NCBI GenBank assembly: GCA_018372435.1
Contig: JAHAJA010000001.1
Location: forward strand, 310,001 to 374,000
DNA length: 64,000 bases
Direction: 5' to 3'
Source: Clostridiales bacterium
GTDB lineage: Bacteria; Bacillota; Clostridia; Lachnospirales; Lachnospiraceae
Shown here: positions 23,876 to 31,144 of the stretch, piece after piece
Numbering within the stretch: the stretch's first letter is position 1
Layout: every line of letters starts with the position of its first letter
The notes under the pieces: model-generated
What the model saw: only the letters and a program-made list of their open reading frames with translations
Told to the model about the DNA's origin: nothing
The model's database searches: none
Made by a program: the position numbers and the translations under genes

Positions 23876-24397
23876 TTGAATGAAGAATTTCAATTGTTGT
23901 ATAAAACATATAGCAAAGAAATCTATCGTTTTCTCTTAAAGCTTGTTGGGTACCGAGAAGATTTAGCAGAGGAATTGACACAGGAGACATTTTATCAAAC
24001 GTTTCTTTCCCTTCATCGTTATCGTGGGGATTGTGACATCAAGAGCTATATCTGTCAAATTGCTAAAAATACCTGTTACAAGTACTTTAAGAAAAATCCA
24101 TTGAATCAAGATATTGATTCGGAGGATTTAAAACAAACACTCCTCACTACTATGATTGGGCCTGAAGAATGTATTGAGCACAAAGAATTATCAAATTATG
24201 TTCGTATATCAATTCTGAATATGAAGCGAAAGTATCGGGAGGTGATGGTACTACGGGTTTACTTTGAATTATCCTTCCAACAGATAAGTCAGCGACTTTC
24301 TATTAGTGAGAATTCTGCAAAAGTTATTTTTTATCGAGGAAAAGATTTATTGAAAAGAGAATTGGAGGAAAAAGCATATGGAACAGCAAACTTGTAG
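23876..24397 (+). CDS. ECF sigma factor
   Basis: 173 residues with sigma region 2 (LLYKTYSKEIYRFLLKLVGY, then DLAEELTQETFYQTFLSL) and region 4 (NMKRKYREVMVLRVYFELSF, then QQISQRLSISENSAKVIFYRGK). There is no region 3, as expected for ECF factors. It starts at TTG 23876 with AGGAGGTGA upstream. Its last 20 bases overlap the start of the next gene, a zinc-finger protein that carries a signal peptidase domain, so the two are translationally coupled and the neighbour is the presumed anti-sigma factor. Confidence 0.88.
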   Translation: MNEEFQLLYKTYSKEIYRFLLKLVGYREDLAEELTQETFYQTFLSLHRYRGDCDIKSYICQIAKNTCYKYFKKNPLNQDIDSEDLKQTLLTTMIGPEECIEHKELSNYVRISILNMKRKYREVMVLRVYFELSFQQISQRLSISENSAKVIFYRGKDLLKRELEEKAYGTANL

Positions 24398-25148
24398 TAT
24401 TGTTAGAGATTTACTACCTTTATATGAAGAACAAGCAGTTTCTTTAGAAACGGAGGAATTTGTAAAACTACATCTAGAAAACTGCGAAGAATGTAGGAAT
24501 TACCGTCAGGCTATTATGGGAGAAAAAAATCATCAAGAGAAGACAAAGGAGCAGACTACACCAGAAACACTACATATAACGGCCGTTGCAAAAAGACTTA
24601 AAAAAAGAAGACGTATAATAGGTAGTATGGTAATCGCTTCGTTTCTTGTAATCAGCTTTATATTTTCTTTAATTTTTAATACCAGTAGAATTGATGGAAA
24701 TAGTATGGAGCCAACGTATGGGAATGGAGCAACGGTTCTTATTAACAAGGCTGCCTATCTGTTACATGGACCAAAGAATAACGATCTTGTAGCTTTGACA
24801 TTTCAAGATAGCGGCACCTGGATTAAGCGAGTTATTGCAGGGCCTGGTGACACTGTTTTCTATGAAGATGGTTATCTCTTAGTCAATGGAACCTCCAAAG
24901 AAACCTCAGAATGGAGTGGGAAAACAACGAAAGCAGGGGATCAGACGTATCCAATTGCATTATCAGATGAGGAGTATTTCGTTATTGGTGATTCACTAGA
25001 TAACTCCTATGATAGTCGTTATAAGGGGTGCGATATTATAAGGCGTTCACAGATTAATGGAAAAGTATTATGTCGCTGGTTATCTTTGAGTTCACTATTT
25101 ACGCGGACTTCTGTTGCTACCAGTACTAGTTCAGTGCCGATAGAATGA
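24378..25148 (+). CDS. Anti-sigma zinc finger fused to type I signal peptidase
   Basis: 256 residues. Residues 1-42 form an anti-sigma zinc-binding domain (Cys6, His32-x3-Cys36-x2-Cys39). A charged linker leads to one transmembrane helix (about 80-100). The outer part is an S26 signal peptidase: GNSMEPTY with Ser109, WIKRVIAGPGD with Lys150, and FVIGDSLDNSYDSR (box E). Both catalytic residues are present. The start overlaps the sigma gene by 20 bases. Known SPase I proteins lack the cytosolic zinc finger, and known ZAS proteins rarely end in a protease. The fusion could couple sigma release to secretion status or self-cleavage; that is inference. Confidence 0.85.
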   Translation: MEQQTCSIVRDLLPLYEEQAVSLETEEFVKLHLENCEECRNYRQAIMGEKNHQEKTKEQTTPETLHITAVAKRLKKRRRIIGSMVIASFLVISFIFSLIFNTSRIDGNSMEPTYGNGATVLINKAAYLLHGPKNNDLVALTFQDSGTWIKRVIAGPGDTVFYEDGYLLVNGTSKETSEWSGKTTKAGDQTYPIALSDEEYFVIGDSLDNSYDSRYKGCDIIRRSQINGKVLCRWLSLSSLFTRTSVATSTSSVPIE

Positions 25149-25222
25149 GTAAATTCCATTTACTTTGAATAATTATTATAACAAAAGCAAAATATAGATT
25201 AATAACGAAGGAGATGGTTTAT

Positions 25223-26212
25223 ATGTGTACAGCGCTAAATATAAAATCAACAGATAACAAAGTGTTTTTTGGACGGAACATGGATATAGCATATAATTTT
25301 AATCAACGTGTTATAATTATGCCACCAAACTATCAGTACCAAGATAAGGTTACTGGTAAGGTTGTTATTAATCATAAAGCTATAATCGGCATGGGGACTG
25401 TTATTGATAACCATGCAACATTTGCAGAAGCAATGAACAGGGAAGGATTGGCTTGTGCAGGACTGAATTTTGGTGGATATGCTTACTTTGAAAAGGAAAG
25501 TGTTGAAGGAAAATTAAATATTGCCCCTTATGATTTGATTCAGTGGGCGTTATCTAACTATACAACAGTGGCCGAGGTTAAAGAAGCGATTAAGGAAATA
25601 GAGTTAGTAGATGCACCTATAAACAGTGAGACACCAGTGGCAACCTTGCATTGGATGTTGACCGACAAGAGCGGTACGTCCATTGTTGTTGAAAAGACGG
25701 TTGAAGGCATCAAGGTATATGACAATCCGGTTGGGGTAATGACGAATAATCCAACTTTTGATTGGCATCTAACAAACTTGAATGAATATTTATTTCTTTC
25801 TCCCGTGCATCACAAGAAGAGCGTATGGAGTAACAAAGAATTACATTCTCTAGGTATCGGTAGTGGGACACTTGGAATACCTGGAGATTTTGCATCTGTT
25901 TCAAGATTTGTAAGAATTGCTTTCATTAGAGCAAATACCCCTTCTATCAATAGCGACAACCAAGCCGTTTCACAATTTTTTAATATGCTTGATTATGTTA
26001 AGATGGTGAGAGGTGGTGCTATGACCGAAGAAGGAGTGGAGGATTTGACCATATATTCTTCCTGTATGGACTTGGATCATGGTATCTATTTTTACAGAAC
26101 TTACGATAATAGCAGAATAAATGTAATTGATATAAGAAAAGAAAACATTGAATCCACTGATATTATTTCTTTTCCATATCTAACAGAGCAAGACTACAAT
26201 TATCAAAATTGA
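25223..26212 (+). CDS. Choloylglycine hydrolase / penicillin V acylase family (bile salt hydrolase-like)
   Basis: 329 residues from ATG 25223, chosen because AAGGAG is 9-10 nt upstream and because Met-Cys2 places the Ntn nucleophile at the mature N-terminus (MCTALN). Other family residues: FFGRNMDIAY, LNFGGYAYF, and MTNNPTFDWHLTNL. It is about the normal family length (310-335). Bile salt hydrolases deconjugate bile acids in gut bacteria; penicillin V acylases share the fold, and the sequence alone does not separate them. The stop overlaps the next gene's start by TTGA, so the two genes are coupled. Confidence 0.85.
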   Translation: MCTALNIKSTDNKVFFGRNMDIAYNFNQRVIIMPPNYQYQDKVTGKVVINHKAIIGMGTVIDNHATFAEAMNREGLACAGLNFGGYAYFEKESVEGKLNIAPYDLIQWALSNYTTVAEVKEAIKEIELVDAPINSETPVATLHWMLTDKSGTSIVVEKTVEGIKVYDNPVGVMTNNPTFDWHLTNLNEYLFLSPVHHKKSVWSNKELHSLGIGSGTLGIPGDFASVSRFVRIAFIRANTPSINSDNQAVSQFFNMLDYVKMVRGGAMTEEGVEDLTIYSSCMDLDHGIYFYRTYDNSRINVIDIRKENIESTDIISFPYLTEQDYNYQN

Positions 26213-26964
26213 AATACACATTATATGATTTTAAAGAGATTATACAGAGCTTACCGTTGCAAGATAGATACTCAAAGGAAGAACTTCTTATACCGGAGCT
26301 ATTAATTGAGAAAAAGGACACGATTGAGATTTACTATGCCCCACACAATGATTATATTAATCCAAAGGCAAAAGTGTTCATTATTGGAATTACACCCGGC
26401 TTTCAGCAGATGAGTACTGCAATAACAGCTGCACGAAAGGGCTTAGAGCTAGGTGAAGAGATAGAAATCATTCAATATCAGTGCAAAGCCGCAGGGCGTT
26501 TCAGTGGTCCTCTTCGTAAGAATATCATTAGTATGCTAGATGATATAGGGCTAAATACAGTATTAAAAATTAATAGTTGTAATGATTTATTTGCTAAGAA
26601 GGATTACTTATTACACACGGTTTCACTCATCCCGTATTCTGTATTTGTGAATAAGAAAAATTATTCGGGCCATACACCAAATCTTATTAAGAATGAATTC
26701 TTGATGAATTATGTATATGAAAATTTCATAAAAGAGTACGGCTCACTTGAGAACAAAGAACAGGTATTACTAATTCCACTAGGGAAAGCTGTTGAAGAGG
26801 TATTAGCTAGACTTGAAGCAGAAGGAAGGATTGGAAAACACCAGATATTAAAGGGATTTCCCCATCCGTCAGGAGCCAATGTGAATCGTCTCACACAGTT
26901 TAATGAGAATAAATTAGACATGATTAAGTATATAAATGAGTGGAAAATACAAGCACTAAGATAG
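26209..26964 (+). CDS. Uracil-DNA glycosylase superfamily-like protein
   Basis: 251 residues. The active-site-like motifs are FIIGITPGFQQ (about 61) and GFPHPSGAN (about 221), the two loops of UDG-fold proteins. The catalytic Asp of family 1 enzymes is not obvious, so specificity is unknown. The TTG start overlaps the upstream stop (TTGA) and has no independent ribosome site, indicating coupling to the choloylglycine hydrolase gene. A functional link between the two is not known to me. Confidence 0.6.
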   Translation: MKYTLYDFKEIIQSLPLQDRYSKEELLIPELLIEKKDTIEIYYAPHNDYINPKAKVFIIGITPGFQQMSTAITAARKGLELGEEIEIIQYQCKAAGRFSGPLRKNIISMLDDIGLNTVLKINSCNDLFAKKDYLLHTVSLIPYSVFVNKKNYSGHTPNLIKNEFLMNYVYENFIKEYGSLENKEQVLLIPLGKAVEEVLARLEAEGRIGKHQILKGFPHPSGANVNRLTQFNENKLDMIKYINEWKIQALR

Positions 26965-26988
26965 CGCTAAGAAAAAATAAAAAAAATA

Positions 26989-27017
26989 TTGACAGTAAAT
27001 AATTACTTTGATAGAAT
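26989..27017 (+). promoter_or_regulatory. Promoter of the ammonium transporter gene
   Basis: TTGACA (26989-26994), 17 bp, TAGAAT (27012-27017). The predicted start, near 27024, is only a few bases before a strong terminator hairpin. Confidence 0.7.
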
Positions 27018-27030
27018 GTAAATGTAAAAA

Positions 27031-27079
27031 AATAGGGCGAAGGTGTTCTGAGAAAGAACACCTTCGCCCTATTTTTTAT
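27031..27079 (+). terminator. Leader terminator/attenuator before the amt gene
   Basis: A perfect 19-bp stem (27031-27049 with 27055-27073, GAGAA loop) followed by TTTTTT. It lies between the promoter and the ribosome site (GGAGGTG near 27090), and no room for a promoter remains after it. So the gene can be expressed only by read-through or antitermination. Confidence 0.75.
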
Positions 27080-27101
27080 TATTATATTCGGAGGTGTTTT
27101 T

Positions 27102-28847
27102 ATGAGTACTACTATGATTATTGACACAATATGGGTATTTCTTGCAGCTATTTTGGTTTTCTTCATGAACCTTGGCTTTGCAGCTGTTGAAGCTGGTTTT
27201 GCAAGATCAAAGAACACGGTTAATATCCTGTCAAAAAACTTTATTGTATTTGCAGTTTCATCCCTCGGATTTATGTTACTTGGCTGGGGTCTAATGTTTG
27301 GTGGTGACAATCCTTTCATCGGAACACAACATCTTTTTGTTTTAGGAAATGCAGATCTTTCCTTCTATGATGGCACATTGACATCAAATGTTCCTTTTTG
27401 GGGTAAGTTCTTCTTCCAACTAGTTTTCTGTGGTACCGCAGCAACGATTGTATCAGGTGCGGTTGCTGAGCGTGTCAAATATATTTCGTTTATAATCTTT
27501 TCGTTTGTGCTTACACTCTTTATATATCCAGTTGTAGGTCACTGGGTATGGGGAGGCGGTTGGCTTGCTGATCTAGGATTTATGGATTTCGCAGGTGATA
27601 CAGTTGTTCACTCTGTGGGTGGTTGGGCAGCTCTTGCTGGAGCGTTGATTCTCGGCCCTCGTATTGGAAAATACGATAAGAAGGGCAAGGTTAAGGCTAT
27701 TCCTGGACACAATATGTCACTTGCAGTTATCGGACTGTTCGTTCTTTGGCTTGGCTGGTTCGGATTTAATCCTGGATCAACAATGAGTTTCCAGAATCCT
27801 TCCGATGTCGTTTACATACTTATGACAACTAACACTGCGGCAATTGCGGCTGTGTTAACCTCAACTGCAACCGCTTGGATCTTCTTAGGCAAACCAGACC
27901 TTGGAATGACGATCAACGGATGTCTTGCAGGTCTAGTAGGAATTACTGGTAGCTGTGCTTATGTAAGTATCGAGGTTTCCTTACTAATCGGTGCAATTGC
28001 AGGTATTCTTGTTGTATTTGCAGTATTGTTCTTTGACCGTATTAAGATTGACGATCCAGTTGGTGCAACTTCAGTTCATCTTGGTTGCGGTATTTTTGGT
28101 ACATTATGCGTAGGTTTGTTCGCAAAAGAGGGTGTTACAAGTCTCTCTACTAAGAATGGTTTGTTCTATGGAGGTGGCTTCGAATTACTTGGTGTACAGA
28201 TAATCGGTATCGTTGCTGTTGGAGCATTTGTATTCACTGCTTCTGCAATAGTTTGGTTTGTTATTAAGAAGACCATCGGCATTCGTGTAACTCGCGAGGA
28301 AGAAATAGCTGGTCTTGATATTGGTGAGCATGGTAATGTGGCTTATCCAGACTTTGCTCCAGTTGCTACTGAATCAGAATTACCAAGCAACATCGAAACT
28401 ATCAAGTTAGATAAAACAGCCTCTACGGCAGCTACAGATACAGTTTCAGAGGATGTTGCAATCCCTGTTGTACACAAAGAACATGCTGGTGCAAAACTTA
28501 CGAAGGTTACGATTATTGCAAATCAAACCAAATTTGCAGAACTTCAAGATGCACTTGATACGCTTGGTATTACAGGTCTTACAGTTACCAATGTTTTCGG
28601 GCATGGTATGCAAAAGGGACACCAAACTTATTTCCGAGGAGCACCTGTGGACACAAGATTGCTTCCGAAAGTTAAGATTGACGTAGTAATATGCAAAATC
28701 CCAACGAAAACACTCGTTGACACTATCCAAAAGATTCTGTATACAGGTAAGATCGGTGACGGAAAAATCTTTATCTATGATGTTGAGGACGTAATCAAGA
28801 TTCGTACCAATGAACATGGTTATGATGCACTACAAGATGAAGATTAG
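27102..28847 (+). CDS. amt: Ammonium transporter fused to PII protein (Amt-PII)
   Basis: 581 residues. Residues 1-405 form an Amt/Rh channel with 11 helices, the twin-histidine sites (GDTVVHSVGGWAAL; TSVHLGCGIFGTL) and the phenylalanine gate region. A 60-residue linker leads to a PII domain (466-575: LTKVTIIAN, T-loop GHGMQKGHQTYFRGAPVDT, LLPKVKIDVVI, GKIGDGKIFIYDVEDVIKIRT). The fusion supplies the GlnK-type plug on the transporter itself. The tyrosine of the RGAEY T-loop (Tyr51 in E. coli GlnK) reads RGAPV here, so uridylylation is unlikely. Control is by the leader hairpin and probably by ADP/ATP/2-oxoglutarate binding. Confidence 0.92.
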   Translation: MSTTMIIDTIWVFLAAILVFFMNLGFAAVEAGFARSKNTVNILSKNFIVFAVSSLGFMLLGWGLMFGGDNPFIGTQHLFVLGNADLSFYDGTLTSNVPFWGKFFFQLVFCGTAATIVSGAVAERVKYISFIIFSFVLTLFIYPVVGHWVWGGGWLADLGFMDFAGDTVVHSVGGWAALAGALILGPRIGKYDKKGKVKAIPGHNMSLAVIGLFVLWLGWFGFNPGSTMSFQNPSDVVYILMTTNTAAIAAVLTSTATAWIFLGKPDLGMTINGCLAGLVGITGSCAYVSIEVSLLIGAIAGILVVFAVLFFDRIKIDDPVGATSVHLGCGIFGTLCVGLFAKEGVTSLSTKNGLFYGGGFELLGVQIIGIVAVGAFVFTASAIVWFVIKKTIGIRVTREEEIAGLDIGEHGNVAYPDFAPVATESELPSNIETIKLDKTASTAATDTVSEDVAIPVVHKEHAGAKLTKVTIIANQTKFAELQDALDTLGITGLTVTNVFGHGMQKGHQTYFRGAPVDTRLLPKVKIDVVICKIPTKTLVDTIQKILYTGKIGDGKIFIYDVEDVIKIRTNEHGYDALQDED

Positions 28848-28868
28848 ATTATAAAAAGGTTCATATAG

Positions 28869-28919
28869 AATAGGCTGTTGCAAAATTTGAGGAGATATAT
28901 AATTTTGCAACAGCCTATT
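28869..28919. terminator. Intrinsic terminator of the amt gene
   Basis: AATAGGCTGTTGCAAAATT pairs perfectly with AATTTTGCAACAGCCTATT, followed by ATTTTATCT. Confidence 0.8.
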
Positions 28920-28978
28920 ATTTTATCTTTAATCCCATAAATATTTCTGTTACATATATTAATAGAAAAGGATTTTTT

Positions 28979-30124
28979 ATGGAAATATATATAGTTAAAT
29001 CTGGAGATACGGTTGATTCGGTTGCTTTAGAGAATGAAGTTTCGGTAGAGTCGGTGTTATATAATAATCAAATTGAATATCCATATGCTCTTGCGGTTGG
29101 TCAGGCTTTATTATTAACAAAAGGCACACCTTCAAATGAACGAAAAACGGTATCGGTGAATGGATATGCCTACCCATTTATTGATTCCTATGTTTTGAAT
29201 CAAACATTGCCTTATCTAAGTGCTCTTTCTGTCTTTTCTTATGGGTTTAGTGCAGAGGGGGAACTGGTCTACCCGCCATTAGATGACACTTTCATGATCG
29301 AGGCCGCCATTCAGTTTCAAGCAGCTCCGATTCTTACCTTAACGCCATTTGGACCGGATGGCCAATTTAGTAATTATTTAATAAGTCGTGTTGTTAATAA
29401 CTGGGAGGCTTCGGAGAATTTAATTCAACAAATCACGGAAACAGTTCAAGCGAAAGGATTTCAAGGAGTAGATGTTGATTTTGAATATATTCTGCCGGAA
29501 GACAGAGTGCCTTTTGCAGAATTCGTCGGACGTCTGCGAGAAGCAATCAATGCTATAGGGTATCCAGTATCCGTTGCTCTAGCACCTAAAACCTCAGATA
29601 CACAGGCTGGTTTACTATACGCAGGAAAGGATTATGCTCTACTTGGAGAGGCTGCAGATAGCGTATTATTAATGACGTATGAATGGGGGTATACCTACGG
29701 GCCACCTATGGCGGTCGCACCAATCAACAAAGTACGTGAAGTGGTTGAATACGCTATTACACGTATTCCAGAGTATAAGATCGATATGGGAATTCCAAAC
29801 TATGGATATGACTGGACCCTACCATTTGTAAAAGGAGAATCCAAAGCAAGAACGATTGGTAATATCGAAGCAATTCAAATTGCTGTTGAGAATAATGCTG
29901 AGATACAGTTTGATCTGGTTGCTATGTCTCCTTTCTTTCGTTATACAAGAGATGGATTAGAGCATGAAGTGTGGTTTGAAGATGTACGTAGTATGGAAGC
30001 AAAGTTTAATCTGGTAAAAGAATTTGATTTACGAGGTATGGGGTATTGGCAAGTTATGAAATTATTCCGTGCCAATTGGTTATTGTTAGCAGACACCTTT
30101 TGGATTGAGAAGCAAGGGGAATAG
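28979..30124 (+). CDS. LysM-GH18 spore-type glycosidase (YaaH-like)
   Basis: 381 residues. One LysM domain (YIVKSGDTVDSVALENEVSV, 4-48) and a weak second repeat precede a GH18 domain with the catalytic signature GVDVDFEYI (Glu about 167). This is the arrangement of YaaH/YdhD spore-coat cortical-fragment lytic enzymes, which act as N-acetylglucosaminidases during germination. No signal peptide is seen, as for coat-localised members. AAAGGA precedes the ATG. Single gene. Confidence 0.85.
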   Translation: MEIYIVKSGDTVDSVALENEVSVESVLYNNQIEYPYALAVGQALLLTKGTPSNERKTVSVNGYAYPFIDSYVLNQTLPYLSALSVFSYGFSAEGELVYPPLDDTFMIEAAIQFQAAPILTLTPFGPDGQFSNYLISRVVNNWEASENLIQQITETVQAKGFQGVDVDFEYILPEDRVPFAEFVGRLREAINAIGYPVSVALAPKTSDTQAGLLYAGKDYALLGEAADSVLLMTYEWGYTYGPPMAVAPINKVREVVEYAITRIPEYKIDMGIPNYGYDWTLPFVKGESKARTIGNIEAIQIAVENNAEIQFDLVAMSPFFRYTRDGLEHEVWFEDVRSMEAKFNLVKEFDLRGMGYWQVMKLFRANWLLLADTFWIEKQGE

Positions 30125-30136
30125 ACCCACTTATAG

Positions 30137-30199
30137 TAGTGTATCTTAGCGAGTTTTCTTTATCTTATGAAATTGAAATCCACCAAGATACACTGCTAA
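30137..30199 (+). repeat. Large-loop inverted repeat after the glycosidase gene
   Basis: AGTGTATCTT (about 30138) pairs with AAGATACACT (about 30186) across 35-40 nt. It may serve as a weak terminator; it has no T-run. Confidence 0.4.
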
Positions 30200-30361
30200 G
30201 TATGTTGTTTATAAAGAAAAGCTGTTGCAATTTGAATACCTGTAATATATTTTTCGGACAGAATGCATTTTGAAATTCTATCAGCCACAACTAATTTTTT
30301 TAACAATTATAACTGACGTTATGATATGATATGATTAGCGGTAAGTCTGGAGGATCAAGTA

Positions 30362-31057
30362 ATGACTGAAAAAGAGAAGAAAAATAGAATTCTAAAGGAA
30401 GTAATAAAGCCACTTATTAAGTCAGCTGGTTATAAATGTAGTGGTACGACGTTCTACAGGGAATGTCAGGGATGTTATGTTATTATAAACCTACAATCAT
30501 CACAATTTAATAATGAAGAGAGTGGGTTCAATTTTTGGTTTAATATAGGAGTACTGGATAAGAAAGAAATTGTTGATATCAATGATGTGAAGAGTAGCTA
30601 TGGAGGTAATTCTCCAACTAGGGAAGAGACATTCTTACCAGACAATGGATTATTACATCCTTATAGATCAAACGGATATACAATAGGTGGAATAAAAAAT
30701 GGACAACCTATTATAACAGATTATGATGATGCTGCTACAAGAATAGGCAATGATATTAGTCAGTACATATTACCTCGTCTTGATTTAGTTCAAAACTTAG
30801 AAGATTGGGATAAACTATTGGAGGAATTAATCGAACTTAATAATAATAAGAGAAATCATCTTTTATCTTTCTTTTATGGTGCCACTATGTTGGCATGCTC
30901 TTTTTCTAATAAGAAGTTTTTAGAAGAATTCATTGATAATGGTCGAATTAATAAGCAAGATATTTTAGAGAATATGAACTTACTACAAGAAGTTTTGAAG
31001 TATACTGGTAATAATGAAGATGAAGTCAAGGAATTTATAATGCATGTTTTACAATGA
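30362..31057 (+). CDS. DUF4304-domain protein
   Basis: 231 residues. The N-terminal 140 residues fit the DUF4304 family (LKEVIKPLIKSAGYKCSGTTFYRE, VIINLQSSQFN, FWFNIGV), soluble proteins of unknown function that often occur near immunity or toxin genes. The C-terminal 90 residues are helical. The ATG follows CTGGAGGATCAAGTA, a clear ribosome site. No partner gene is adjacent on the same operon. Confidence 0.6.
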   Translation: MTEKEKKNRILKEVIKPLIKSAGYKCSGTTFYRECQGCYVIINLQSSQFNNEESGFNFWFNIGVLDKKEIVDINDVKSSYGGNSPTREETFLPDNGLLHPYRSNGYTIGGIKNGQPIITDYDDAATRIGNDISQYILPRLDLVQNLEDWDKLLEELIELNNNKRNHLLSFFYGATMLACSFSNKKFLEEFIDNGRINKQDILENMNLLQEVLKYTGNNEDEVKEFIMHVLQ

Positions 31058-31144
31058 AATATGTTACATTGGTTAGTGAAGGAAAATATTACGATATGTA
31101 ATTTTAATAAAAAGTATTAGAAAGTAGCTATTGGAGGAAATCAT

